64,000 nucleotides of DNA from Granulicella pectinivorans. Lineage in GTDB: Bacteria > Acidobacteriota > Terriglobia > Terriglobales > Acidobacteriaceae. Where the stretch lies: positions 744,001 through 808,000 of the forward strand of contig NZ_FOZL01000002.1 in NCBI RefSeq assembly GCF_900114625.1, given 5' to 3'. Below are positions 33,367 to 42,216 of this stretch, one piece after another; the first letter of the stretch is position 1; each line of letters opens with the position of its first letter. Both the position numbers and the translations under genes were made by a program. A model generated the notes under the pieces. It saw nothing but the letters and a program-made list of their open reading frames with translations. It had not been told where the DNA came from and ran no database searches.

Positions 33367-34992
33367 CTACTGGTGCGCGAAGGAACTCTCTGGATACCAG
33401 CTTGGACGAGTCGTCGTATTGGCCACGCGCATAGCAAGCTGCGAGAGGTAGCTGACGAACTGCGCCGCAGCCTCCTTGTCGATAGGCTGCTCCAGATCGT
33501 CCGACGGCTGGTGGTAACGGACCTTGACCCAGTCGTTGAAGGTCTTCATCTCGGGAGAGTCCGGCGTCCATCCAAACTTAAAGGCCAGCGCCGGAATGTT
33601 TTGAGCGACAAAGTTCACCTGGTCGGAGCGGATGAAGCGGTTCTCCTCCGGCTGTTTCTCGAACTGGACTTCGATGTCGTTCAACTGACCGATGGCGCGT
33701 GCATCGTTGCCAAGAGTGGACTCTCCCAGACCCTGCACCTCCAGGTAGCGGAGCGGGAAGAGCGGGAGGAACATATCCATGTTGAGATCAGCAACGATCT
33801 CCTGCTTGGGCACCGTCGGTTTGGCCGCAAAATAAGCCGAGCCGAGCTCTCCCATCTCCTCGCCGGTGAGGGCAATGAAGAGGATGGACCGCTTGGGGCG
33901 TGGGCCTGCGGCGAGGAGCTTCGCAGTCTCGATGACAGCAGCGACACCCGAGGCGTTGTCCATGGCGCCGTTGTAGATCGCATCCCCGTTGACCGGGCGG
34001 CCCACGCCGAGATGGTCGAGGTGAGCGCTGATGACGATATACTCCCTCTTCAGCTTCGGGTCCGAACCCTCCAGCAGGCCAACGACATTGTGCGTCTGGA
34101 TGGGCGGGTTCTCATCGGCAACCGTGGTGGCTTTGAGCGTCGTCTTCATGTCGAACGCCGGAAGCGGCTTGCCCGCATCGATCAGGGGCTGCAGCTCGGC
34201 AAGGGTATGGCCGGAGGGCGCAAGGATCTTGTCGGCGGTGGCAGGCGTCATGGAGGCGTTGAAACGAATACCGGCGAGCGTGTCCAGAGCCGGGTCGGCG
34301 ATCACGATCGTGGGACGCGCCGGAGGCGCGGCGACGGGACGTGCCCCAGGCTTGGGGGCATTGGGGTCGACTACCGGCGCAGGACCGGGCAGAGGACGTG
34401 GCGGTGTGATCGCGATCATGCCGATCGCTCCCGCCGCCTTCAAGGCCTTCCAACGCTGGCCCGGCATGCGGGAATAAGCGCGCAGCGGGCCTTGCAGGCG
34501 GGCGGGAGCCCCGTTGTAGAAGACCACCACCTTGCCATGAAGATCGAGCCCGGCATAGTCATCCATGTGCTTGACGGGCAGGCGCAGGCCATAGCCGATA
34601 AAAACCAGCGAAGCCTCAAGCGGGCCGGGGGCCACGTGCGCGGAGGGGAGAATATCCTTACCGACGGCAAGCTGTGTGGGGCCGGAGGGGGAGACCAGTT
34701 CCACGGTCGACTTGGAGGAGTTCAGCTTGAGGGAGTGGAAGGTGATGGGCTGGAGGTACGAGTCCGGTGCACCCGCCGGCTTGAGACCGATCTCCTTGAA
34801 ATGATCCACCACATACTGTGTCGCAAGCTCGAAGCCTGGCGTTCCGGGAAGACGCCCTTGTAGTTTGTCGTCGGCGAGGTACTGGACATGCGACCACCAG
34901 GCGGCGCCGCGGGCGTTCCAATCGGGTGCAGTTTGAGCGCTAAGGGGGAGAGTGACAAGCAAGGCTGTGGCAACGGCGCGAAGGGCTAACAT
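33367..34992 (-). CDS. Secreted M28 family aminopeptidase with PA domain
   Basis: A 541-residue exported zinc exopeptidase. A signal peptide (LRAVATALLVTLPLSAQ) leads into an N-terminal domain with a PA insert (YAGLDLHGKVVVFYNGAPARL). The M28 core shows zinc ligands in VISAHLDHLGVG, GAMDNASGVAAVIETAK, the catalytic Glu pair in LTGEEMGELGSAYF, DLNMDMF and the last His in VRYHQPSDDLEQP. It should remove amino acids from peptides outside the cytoplasm. ATG 34992 follows GGAG; the long extension to 35190 looks non-coding. Confidence 0.93.
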   Translation of the reverse strand: MLALRAVATALLVTLPLSAQTAPDWNARGAAWWSHVQYLADDKLQGRLPGTPGFELATQYVVDHFKEIGLKPAGAPDSYLQPITFHSLKLNSSKSTVELVSPSGPTQLAVGKDILPSAHVAPGPLEASLVFIGYGLRLPVKHMDDYAGLDLHGKVVVFYNGAPARLQGPLRAYSRMPGQRWKALKAAGAIGMIAITPPRPLPGPAPVVDPNAPKPGARPVAAPPARPTIVIADPALDTLAGIRFNASMTPATADKILAPSGHTLAELQPLIDAGKPLPAFDMKTTLKATTVADENPPIQTHNVVGLLEGSDPKLKREYIVISAHLDHLGVGRPVNGDAIYNGAMDNASGVAAVIETAKLLAAGPRPKRSILFIALTGEEMGELGSAYFAAKPTVPKQEIVADLNMDMFLPLFPLRYLEVQGLGESTLGNDARAIGQLNDIEVQFEKQPEENRFIRSDQVNFVAQNIPALAFKFGWTPDSPEMKTFNDWVKVRYHQPSDDLEQPIDKEAAAQFVSYLSQLAMRVANTTTRPSWYPESSFAHQ

Positions 34993-35071
34993 GGAGGCTC
35001 CGGTTATCTGCTGGGGGTCTGGCGACATCATACTGGAAGAGACACTTCCGAGCTCCATAAGGAGAGAAACG

Positions 35072-35542
35072 ATGGTTTTTGGATGGATGGGACGGACCCT
35101 GTTGCTGGCTGGCATGCTGGTGAGTACGGGGGCGGCATCAGCCCAGGTGAACGAGGGTTGCGTGCTGGACAAACAGACGTATACCTGCAATCAGGCGGAG
35201 TTTACGCCGCTCTGGCGGAGCGCCGGGACCGTGACCGTCGAAGCGAGCCCGCGCGACAAAATGGCCGCCGCCCAGTTGCGCGAGATGCTGGTAAAGATGG
35301 GCAAAACCGTGGGTGCGGCAGGCGATCTGACGATCCTGGTGGTGCAACGCGACACGAGTGGCGTGGAGGTCGGGCCGGCCGGGATCGAACTGGGATCCAT
35401 TCGCGTATACGCGCCCGGAACCGACGGAAAGCGCGGCAACCTGGTCTGGGCCGAAACCTACACCGGCCAGCCCGATATGAGCTGGCCGGCTGTAGTGCAC
35501 ACGTTGGTGATGCAGTTTGAAGGAAAGTTCGGGAAGAAGTAG
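35072..35542 (+). CDS. Small exported protein of unknown function
   Basis: A 156-residue protein with signal peptide (RTLLLAGMLVSTGAASAQ). The mature part has two cysteines close together (GCVLDKQTYTCNQ), then an alpha/beta segment (AGTVTVEASPRDKMAAAQLREMLVKMGKT) and GIELGSIRVYAPGT. The family is not recognised. AAGGAG lies 8 bases before ATG 35072, clear support for the start. It is divergent from the M28 peptidase. Confidence 0.75.
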   Translation: MVFGWMGRTLLLAGMLVSTGAASAQVNEGCVLDKQTYTCNQAEFTPLWRSAGTVTVEASPRDKMAAAQLREMLVKMGKTVGAAGDLTILVVQRDTSGVEVGPAGIELGSIRVYAPGTDGKRGNLVWAETYTGQPDMSWPAVVHTLVMQFEGKFGKK

Positions 35543-35589
35543 CCGCGCGGGAGAAACGGCTCTCAGGCACCCGTTCGTTCTCAGGCGTC

Positions 35590-36927
35590 TTAGATCCCGA
35601 TCTCCGCGCGAATAGCTCCCGCGATAGCCTCAGCATGGAGCCGCATCAGCGGTTCAGACTCAGCCTCGATCATCACCCTCGCCAGCGCTTCGGTGCCGGA
35701 GTAACGGATGACCACTCGCCCCGAATCGGCCAGAGCCTCTTCGGCGGCGGCGATTGCCTCGGCGACTGAGGGAATGGTCTCGAGAGGCTTTTTCTCCCGG
35801 ACCTTCACGTTCAGGATGACCTGCGGGAAGGTCTTCAGGTCGGCCAGCAATTCGGCAAGCGACTTGCCTGCCCGATGCAGAATATCGAGCAGCAGCAGCC
35901 CTGTGAGCAGTCCGTCCCCGGTCGTCGACCGTCCGGTAAAGATGATGTGTCCGGACTGCTCACCGCCCAGCGAAGCCCCCATCGACTGCATCTGCTCCAG
36001 CACATATTTGTCGCCCACCGGGGCTCGTAACATCTTGATTTCGGAGCGCTTCAGCGCAGCTTCCAGCCCCATGTTCGACATCGTCGTGGCGACAACAGTC
36101 GAGTGCGCCAACAGCCCACGCGCCTGGAGATCGCGTGCAGCCAACAGAAGCACAGCATCCCCATTCACCACATTGCCATGCTCATCGGCGAACAGCGCCC
36201 GGTCGGCATCCCCGTCGAACGTGATCCCCATTGAGGCCTTATGCTTCACGACCTCTTCCGCCACCACCTTGGGGTGCAGCGCGCCGCAGTGCTCGTTGAT
36301 ATTCCGTCCGTTGGGCGAGGCGTGGGTAATGATGACCTCGCCGCCAAGATCCGCGAAGAGCTGCGGCGCGACCGCCGAAGCGGCTCCATTGGCACAGTCG
36401 ATTACGATCCGCTGGTTGTCGAGCGAAAGCCCCGGCACCGAAGCCAGCAGAAACTGGATATACTCGGCCCGGTCGGACTCGTTGATCGACGGCGGCGCAG
36501 AGTGGTCGGCGACCGCGGTCTTCGCCGCAAGCTGACGAAAGATTTCGTCTTCGATCCTCAACTCGGTCACATCGGGGAGCTTGTAGCCGTCGGGGCCGAA
36601 AAGCTTGATACCGTTGTCTTCCCAGGGATTGTGCGATGCCGAGATGACGATCCCTGCTGCGAAGCCATGCTTTGCCGTCAAAAACGCAATCGCAGGAGTT
36701 GTAATGACGCCCGCGCTCTCCACCGTCGCTCCTCCCTGGGTCAGGCCGGACGTCAGCGTAGCGGCAATCCAATCCGAGGACTCGCGGGTGTCCTGTCCGA
36801 TCAGAATGCGGGGAGCCTCACCCAGCGATTTGGCCAGTGCAAGGCCGATGGCGTAGACGGTTGTCTGGTCGAGTGGCGGCTGGCCCGCGACGGCGCGGAT
36901 GCCGTCGGTGCCGAAGAGCTTCTTCAT
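35590..36927 (-). CDS. glmM: Phosphoglucosamine mutase
   Basis: Interconverts glucosamine-6-phosphate and glucosamine-1-phosphate for UDP-GlcNAc synthesis. The phosphoserine loop is GIVISASHNPWEDNGIKLF (about residues 94-112), the Mg-binding loop is ITFDGDADRALF, the sugar loop is LGGEQSGHIIF and the phosphate-binding loop is VIRYSGTEALARVMIE. At 445 residues it is full length. Its ATG overlaps the xseA stop by 4 bases. Confidence 0.97.
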   Translation of the reverse strand: MKKLFGTDGIRAVAGQPPLDQTTVYAIGLALAKSLGEAPRILIGQDTRESSDWIAATLTSGLTQGGATVESAGVITTPAIAFLTAKHGFAAGIVISASHNPWEDNGIKLFGPDGYKLPDVTELRIEDEIFRQLAAKTAVADHSAPPSINESDRAEYIQFLLASVPGLSLDNQRIVIDCANGAASAVAPQLFADLGGEVIITHASPNGRNINEHCGALHPKVVAEEVVKHKASMGITFDGDADRALFADEHGNVVNGDAVLLLAARDLQARGLLAHSTVVATTMSNMGLEAALKRSEIKMLRAPVGDKYVLEQMQSMGASLGGEQSGHIIFTGRSTTGDGLLTGLLLLDILHRAGKSLAELLADLKTFPQVILNVKVREKKPLETIPSVAEAIAAAEEALADSGRVVIRYSGTEALARVMIEAESEPLMRLHAEAIAGAIRAEIGI

Positions 36928-38417
36928 GGTTTGCTGTTCTCCGTAACGGTGGCGCTGACCGCGCCGATGGCGAGGCGTGCCCGAATCTGTTCCCCAAGCT
37001 TTGTTTCGTTGGCGTTGCGGAGCAGAACTCCCTCCGCCGAGTATACGAGGGCGTACCCGCGGTCGAGCACCGCAAGCGGCGACAGCGCCTGTAGGCGGAC
37101 CGTGGCGTGTGTGAGTTGGGTTTCGCGGCGGGTGATGATCAGTTTGGATGCGCGGGCCAGCGATGCGTTGGCTGCCTCCAGCCGCAATCCTGCCCGGGCC
37201 AACCGCACGCGCAGGTCCTGCCGGTGCAAACGCGCCGACAGAGTCGCCAATCGCTGCCCCGCAACCCGTAGCCGACGCTCGGAAGCAGACTCCAGCCGGA
37301 AACGCAGATCGTCGATTCGCTGGTCGCGCCGCAGGACGGAATCGCGCAGACGCGCCAAAACCTGCTCCGCCGAGAGCCGCGCATAGCGCTGCCGCAGGTC
37401 GAGCAGATGGTACCGGATCGCCCTCCGCGCTCGCCTGGAGAGCGACTCCAGCCTCTCCTCCACACGGTGCTGTGCGGCTGTGATGATCTCCGCCGCAGCC
37501 GAAGGCGTCGGAGCCCGCAGATCAGCGACAAAGTCGGCGATCGTGAAGTCAGTCTCGTGACCAACCGCCGAGACCACCGGAAGCGCCGAGCCCGCAATCG
37601 TCCGGGCCAGCGCCTCGTCGTTAAAGCCCGCCAGATCCTCCGCCGAACCTCCACCACGCGCGATCAGGATAAGGTCCACCCGGCCCGGGTTGCGGTTGAA
37701 CCAACGCACGCCAGCCGCGACCTGCCCCGCACAGTTCACACCCTGCATTGCCGCCGGATAGATCAGCAGATTCAGCGCAGCATGCCGACGGCGCCCAATC
37801 CGCAGAATGTCCTGCAGCACAGCTCCCGAGGGCGACGTAATCAGCCCGATGCACTTCGGGAATGCCGGGAGCGGCCTCTTGCGCGCCGCTTCGAACAAGC
37901 CCTCCGCAAGCAGCCTGGCCTTAAGCCGGTCAAACGCGAGCTGGAGCGCGCCCGCACCGCGCAGTTCCATCGTCTCGGCGATGAGTTGAAGCTGCCCCCG
38001 GCTCTCATAGACCGAGACGCGGCCGCGCACGTGAACCTCGTCACCATCCTTGGCCCGAAAACGCAGAAGCTGCGCCTGCCGCCGGAACAGCACCACCGGC
38101 AACTGCGCATCGCGATCCTTGAGCGTGAAATACACATGGCCGGAGGGGGCAGGACGCAGGTTTGAGATCTCCCCCGCCACCCACAGATCGGCGTACTTGC
38201 CCTCGACGCGCTGCCGAATCTCGCTGACCAGCGTCTGGACGGTCCAGACCGCAGGCTCAACGGGGGCTTCCTTCACCGGCACCGGTTCCCTGCTTTTCTT
38301 CGGCGCTGGCGGCGGATCGAAGAGGCTGAGCGTCGTCTCAGGAGCCTTCTTCCGCCTGGACCTTGCTCCGAGACGCAGGCTGGCAAGGGTCGGCGGCGAT
38401 GATTCGTTCTCGGCCAT
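36924..38417 (-). CDS. xseA: Exodeoxyribonuclease VII large subunit
   Basis: The catalytic subunit of exonuclease VII, which degrades single-stranded DNA. An OB-fold nucleic-acid-binding domain (WVAGEISNLRPAPSGHVYF, about residues 75-93) is followed by the catalytic core with ILIARGGGSAEDLAGFNDE and SAVGHETDFTIADFVADLRA, then a long coiled-coil helical region rich in Arg and a C-terminal YALV strand. A Pro/Lys-rich N-terminal extension of about 50 residues is unusual for the family. ATG 38417 is chosen; ATG 38435 is possible. The small subunit gene xseB is not next to it. Confidence 0.95.
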   Translation of the reverse strand: MAENESSPPTLASLRLGARSRRKKAPETTLSLFDPPPAPKKSREPVPVKEAPVEPAVWTVQTLVSEIRQRVEGKYADLWVAGEISNLRPAPSGHVYFTLKDRDAQLPVVLFRRQAQLLRFRAKDGDEVHVRGRVSVYESRGQLQLIAETMELRGAGALQLAFDRLKARLLAEGLFEAARKRPLPAFPKCIGLITSPSGAVLQDILRIGRRRHAALNLLIYPAAMQGVNCAGQVAAGVRWFNRNPGRVDLILIARGGGSAEDLAGFNDEALARTIAGSALPVVSAVGHETDFTIADFVADLRAPTPSAAAEIITAAQHRVEERLESLSRRARRAIRYHLLDLRQRYARLSAEQVLARLRDSVLRRDQRIDDLRFRLESASERRLRVAGQRLATLSARLHRQDLRVRLARAGLRLEAANASLARASKLIITRRETQLTHATVRLQALSPLAVLDRGYALVYSAEGVLLRNANETKLGEQIRARLAIGAVSATVTENSKP

Positions 38418-38485
38418 ACTTGGCGAGTCTAGCATCTGGTGCCGCCGGGATGGGCTCCCTGCAGCAGAGCGCCCGTCCCGCGGAA

Positions 38486-38926
38486 CTAGATCATCCGGTT
38501 GAGCTTGTAGCGCCGGCTCTCCCACTCCTCGGATGAGAACAGGCGCGGCCCAATCTCGATCAGCCGCGGCATCATGTTGAACACCGCAATACGGCTCCAG
38601 GGCTGCCCCGAACGGGTGCGGAAGCCCTTCTCGTTCAAGTCGCTGACGATGGCGGAGTACGAAAAGTCCTGCACCAGCAGCTCCATCATCAGCGTCATGG
38701 CCTGCTGCTCGACAGGATCGACCTCCAGCCGGCTGCAATCGTCCGCGATACGCAGACCGTAAGGGATGTTCTCGTTGAAGGCTCCACCGGTGGGCTGCTC
38801 ATCGGCAGGCAATTCGCGCCTCCATTCAAGCGAGACCAGTTGCCATCCCGCTGCCGTGCGTTCGTTGAGAATCTGCTGGCTGAAGGGTGCGGTGACGATA
38901 TCGCGGATGCGTTCGAAGTTGGCCAT
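38486..38926 (-). CDS. Small protein resembling the DNA-binding part of serine recombinases
   Basis: A 146-residue protein. Residues about 85-130 (FSYSAIVSDLNEKGFRTRSGQPWSR and IAVFNMMPRLIEIGPRLFSS) recall the recombinase domain of large serine recombinases, where IARELNxxGxxTRxGxxWS precedes a second helix. The catalytic N-terminal resolvase domain is absent. It could be a stand-alone DNA-binding protein; it is not evidence of a mobile element by itself. The ATG is preceded by GGGAGA. It lies 69 bases upstream of xseA on the same strand. Confidence 0.6.
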   Translation of the reverse strand: MANFERIRDIVTAPFSQQILNERTAAGWQLVSLEWRRELPADEQPTGGAFNENIPYGLRIADDCSRLEVDPVEQQAMTLMMELLVQDFSYSAIVSDLNEKGFRTRSGQPWSRIAVFNMMPRLIEIGPRLFSSEEWESRRYKLNRMI

Positions 38927-39063
38927 GGAACTCTCCCCCTGTCGTTGGAAACGATGCAAGATCAACATGCAATCGCAGGACCAAGTCAAAAGTGGCTCTG
39001 TTCGCGGGTTCTGTGTGCCCGAATATGTCCAGAAGCGTGCGGGGGTGTTCGCCGGTGAACAGC

Positions 39064-39447
39064 TTAGGCGATCGCGAGCATATTCCCGGCCTCCCGCAAA
39101 ATGTCCTGCGGATTGCATGGCTTGATGAGCACCGGCGCCGGACAAGCCAGCATCTGAGCCTGGGCACGAACCTTATCCAGATGCGAGTAGTAGCCGGTCA
39201 GCACCAGGATCCGGCATCGCGGCAGGTCGCGGGCAATGTCGTCCATCAGTTGCAGACCACCCATCCCGGGCATCGAGATATCGCACAGCAGAAGCTGCGG
39301 CTGGAAGTCGTACGCGCAGTCCAGAGCCTCCTCGCCCGAATAGGCGACGCGAGCGTCGAAGCCATGTTTCCGGAAGATGAGGCTCAGCGTATCCGCTATC
39401 AAAACCTCATCGTCGACCACGAGAATGCGCTGCACCGTAGACTCCAT
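39064..39447 (-). CDS. Single-domain response regulator (receiver only)
   Basis: A 127-residue CheY-like receiver with no output domain. The acidic pocket is ILVVDDEVLI, the phosphoacceptor Asp is in QLLLCDISMPGMGG, the conserved Thr in RILVLTGYY and Lys in VLIKPCNP. No histidine kinase gene is in the window. The ATG at 39447 starts 8 residues before the first strand; the longer open reading to 39741 looks non-coding. It is divergent from the potassium channel gene. Confidence 0.85.
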   Translation of the reverse strand: MESTVQRILVVDDEVLIADTLSLIFRKHGFDARVAYSGEEALDCAYDFQPQLLLCDISMPGMGGLQLMDDIARDLPRCRILVLTGYYSHLDKVRAQAQMLACPAPVLIKPCNPQDILREAGNMLAIA

Positions 39448-39667
39448 GACTTTTCTGACCCCATCATCTATGGTTTCGTTGCGTAGAAAAACGAACATTT
39501 CGCATAATTCGGAGCTTTGGGCGATTTTCGGACAGTGCCAGCGCTTACGGAACTCATCGCGATCCCGGAGCGGTGCCTCTTGTGGGGAGCGGGAGGAATG
39601 CCCCTCTGATAAGGTGACAATCAGCCGGGGGTGAAGCGACACCCGTCCCCAGCCACGAGGTTCCGTT

Positions 39668-40879
39668 CTGCGCGATCTGGCTTTCATTCTTGGTATCGTC
39701 TTCTGCCTGGCGGTGTACCTGGACGTATTCCAGACCATCATCCTGCCCCGGCGGCCTTCTGGCCGCTTTCGGATTACCCGTCTCTTCTACCTCTGTACCT
39801 GGGGACCATGGTCGTTCATCGCCCGGCGTGTCAGCCACAAGGCGGCGCGCGAGCAGTTCTACAGCATCTACGGCCCCATCTCACTGCTGATGCTGCTCGG
39901 CGTATGGGCACTTGTGCTCGTCGCGGGATTCGCCTTCATCTACAACGGGCTCGGATCTCCTTTCAAGGACCCAATGGGGGGCAGTCTGCTGGCGTCCTAT
40001 CGGACCGACCTCTACGTCAGCGGCACGACCATCTTCACGCTTGGTCTGGGAGACGTAGTGCCCCTCTCGACGATCGCGCGTGCTGTGGTTGTGGCCGAAT
40101 CCGGTACCGGCCTGGGCTTCATGGCGCTCGTCATCGGATACCTGCCCGTGCTCTATCAGGCATTTTCCCGTCGCGAGGTGGATATTGCCCTGCTTGACGC
40201 CCGCGCAGGCTCGCCGCCAACAGCAGCCGAACTTCTCCGCAGGCATCACTTTGACAGCGGAAACGATGCACTGATCGTCCTGCTCGCGTCCTGGGAGCGC
40301 TGGTCGGCGGAGATTCTCGAGTCCCACATCTCCTATCCGATTCTTTGCTACTACCGGTCGCAACACGACAATCAAAGCTGGCTCGCGGCCATGGTCGCTG
40401 TCCTCGATGCGTGCGCGCTTCTCATCGCCGTCATTGAGGGTCCAGCCTCGCGGCAGGCTCAGTTGACCTTTGCCATGGCGCGCCACGCGCTCATCGACAT
40501 GGGCCACGTCTTCCACCAGGAAAAGCGCACCCGGCAAATTCTCGAGGAAGGATGCATCGACCGCCTTGGGAGCGGAGGCTTCGACCGTCTCTGCGACTCG
40601 CTCGGCGACGCAGGCATCCGCCTCTGTGGAGACGAGGCCTCCACCGTGCGCCTCCTCGCCATGCGCAGGCTCTACGAGCCCCATGCGCAGGCGCTCGCCG
40701 AATATCTCGGCATGGGTCTGCCCGGTTGGGTCGCCGAACCGAACGCGAAAGACCAGTGGGTCGTCATCAACCGGCTCCGCGAGCAGGCCGAGGCGGTGCT
40801 CACGAAGGATCGTCTGGCTGCGGCACGCGGTGAGGTGAAGATAGCCGAGGTGTTGGTGGAAGAACCGCACGAGCACTAG
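39668..40879 (+). CDS. Two-TM potassium channel family protein, probable non-ATG start
   Basis: A membrane protein with the Ion_trans_2 pore: an outer helix, the P-loop SGTTIFTLGLGDVVP (filter TLGLGD instead of TVGYGD) and the inner helix. A long cytoplasmic C-terminal region (residues about 180-403) has no recognised ligand domain. The first helix, LRDLAFILGIVFCLAVYLDVFQTI, is encoded upstream of the first usual start (GTG 39713, no ribosome binding site). A stop codon at 39632-39634 bounds the frame, and a CTG at 39668 with GAGG seven bases before it is the best start. The gene ends in a hairpin shared with the convergent TPR gene. Confidence 0.75.
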   Translation: MRDLAFILGIVFCLAVYLDVFQTIILPRRPSGRFRITRLFYLCTWGPWSFIARRVSHKAAREQFYSIYGPISLLMLLGVWALVLVAGFAFIYNGLGSPFKDPMGGSLLASYRTDLYVSGTTIFTLGLGDVVPLSTIARAVVVAESGTGLGFMALVIGYLPVLYQAFSRREVDIALLDARAGSPPTAAELLRRHHFDSGNDALIVLLASWERWSAEILESHISYPILCYYRSQHDNQSWLAAMVAVLDACALLIAVIEGPASRQAQLTFAMARHALIDMGHVFHQEKRTRQILEEGCIDRLGSGGFDRLCDSLGDAGIRLCGDEASTVRLLAMRRLYEPHAQALAEYLGMGLPGWVAEPNAKDQWVVINRLREQAEAVLTKDRLAAARGEVKIAEVLVEEPHEH

Positions 40880-40896
40880 ACCGGCACAAGCAAAAA

Positions 40897-40918
40897 GCCC
40901 AGGGCGTAAGCCCTGGGC
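40897..40918. terminator. Hairpin between convergent genes (9-bp stem)
   Basis: GCCCAGGGC (40897-40905) and GCCCTGGGC (40910-40918) pair perfectly around GTAA. It is preceded by AAAAA and followed by CAT, like the hairpins at 17926 and 31017. It lies between the channel gene and the convergent TPR gene. Confidence 0.8.
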
Positions 40919-40940
40919 CATCCTTCGTAACAAGCGATTG

Positions 40941-41672
40941 TTACTGCTGCATCTGGGGCGCTGCGTTCGGGTTCAGCTTCTGCTTGGCAATTGCGCCGGC
41001 AGCTCCCTTGGCGTCCTTGTCCGAGAGCTGCGCGTAGATCTTGCGAGCTTCGGCTGGCTTGTTCTCCGCCTGGTAAAGCTCCGCAAGCTGAAGCTGGGCG
41101 ATGCCCGAAGGAACCGTCGACGTTGGCTTCGCCACAAGGTCGTTATAGGTGTCGACGGCCAACTGATCTCGGCCGGTCTGGTGGTAGAGCTGCGCCAGCG
41201 AGAGCTTGGCGAGACCGCCGAGATCCTTGTTCCAGCCGTTCGCGACCGACTTCAGCGCATCCTCGGCGGACTGGTTCTGTCCTTCCTCCATGTAGGTAAG
41301 GCCGGAGAAGTAGTGAGCCAGCTTGCCCGAAGGCGTCATCGAGTACTTATCGGCGACCTGGTTGAAGAGCTCGTTGGCAGCCTTGGCGCGCTCGTTCACG
41401 CTGGAGTAGGTCTTGGTTCCCGGAGGAACCTGCTGGCCGGGGGCGGCGAGCGGTGTCTGGTACGCCTGCATCGCGGCACCGAAGTCGGTCGCGGCAGCCT
41501 CCGAGCGGCGATTGTAGATCGTCACCGAGCCAACGGCGATGAGCACGACGACCAGCAGAATCACAGAGGTCGTGATGACGGAACGGCGATTTTCGTTCGC
41601 CCAGTGAATGCTGGTTCCAGTTACTTCGATGAAGTTGTCCTGCTTGAGGGCTGCTTTGGTCTGCTGATCCAC
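40941..41672 (-). CDS. Membrane-anchored TPR protein
   Basis: A 243-residue bitopic protein. One helix (SVITTSVILLVVVLIAVGSVTIY) anchors it after a short cytoplasmic tail, followed by tetratricopeptide-type helices outside (AHYFSGLTYMEEGQNQSAEDAL, LAKLSLAQLYHQTGRDQLAVDTYND, AQLQLAELYQAENKPAEARKIY). This resembles YfgM, a SecYEG/PpiD-associated protein, and other TPR_21 proteins; the role here is inferred. GTG 41672 has GAAGGA nine bases before it, preferred over TTG 41735. Confidence 0.8.
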   Translation of the reverse strand: MDQQTKAALKQDNFIEVTGTSIHWANENRRSVITTSVILLVVVLIAVGSVTIYNRRSEAAATDFGAAMQAYQTPLAAPGQQVPPGTKTYSSVNERAKAANELFNQVADKYSMTPSGKLAHYFSGLTYMEEGQNQSAEDALKSVANGWNKDLGGLAKLSLAQLYHQTGRDQLAVDTYNDLVAKPTSTVPSGIAQLQLAELYQAENKPAEARKIYAQLSDKDAKGAAGAIAKQKLNPNAAPQMQQ

Positions 41673-41739
41673 GGGGTTGTTGTCTTCCTTCGAGGTCTGA
41701 ACTTGGGGTGCGCTGGAGCAAGCTTCGCCACGCAAGCTT

Positions 41740-42186
41740 TTAGTCTATCAGGGCCGACGTCTCCAAGGGAGCAAGATTAGGCTCGATCCAGCCAAGACGG
41801 GCCGGCGTACTCTGGAGCAGGTCGAAGTCGTAGTGCCGGGCAAAGAGATCCTTCTTCGGCGCGTAGAAGGCGATGGCGTGAGCCGCAAACGCTGGACGCT
41901 CCATGGGTTGCACACGCTGCCAAAGTGCGTCCAGGAGCTTGATCCACGCGATCGTAATGGTCTCGTGATACCCGCTGGTATGGGTGTTCCTGCCTCCGAC
42001 GGACTCGTTGAACTTCCGAACATGCGTGCGCATGGCAACCGTCGCAGCCTCCGCGCCGAGGGCGTGGACGTAACAGGCACCGGTGAGGAGATGGGCTGCG
42101 TGCGTCCATTCGGCCTTAGGGAGCGTGCCCCCTTCGAAGGCCGCGAGGAATGCGTCGATTTCAGCTTCGGTCGATGGCAGGGGCAT
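41740..42186 (-). CDS. Conserved hypothetical protein
   Basis: A 148-residue helical protein with conserved-looking Trp/His positions (KAEWTHAAHLLTGACYV, HTSGYHETITIAWIKLLDA, ARHYDFDLLQSTPARLGWIEP). The combination suggests a small family with a shared His/Tyr core, but no named domain is recognised. It is divergent from the DUF218 gene by 30 bases. Confidence 0.7.
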   Translation of the reverse strand: MPLPSTEAEIDAFLAAFEGGTLPKAEWTHAAHLLTGACYVHALGAEAATVAMRTHVRKFNESVGGRNTHTSGYHETITIAWIKLLDALWQRVQPMERPAFAAHAIAFYAPKKDLFARHYDFDLLQSTPARLGWIEPNLAPLETSALID

Positions 42187-42216
42187 CTCTCGATTATTCC
42201 ATTTAGGATCGTGCTC

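Noticed and set aside
38486..38926. Mobile element indicated by the recombinase-like protein
   Set aside because: No resolvase catalytic domain, no terminal repeats and normal housekeeping neighbours, so only a DNA-binding resemblance is claimed.
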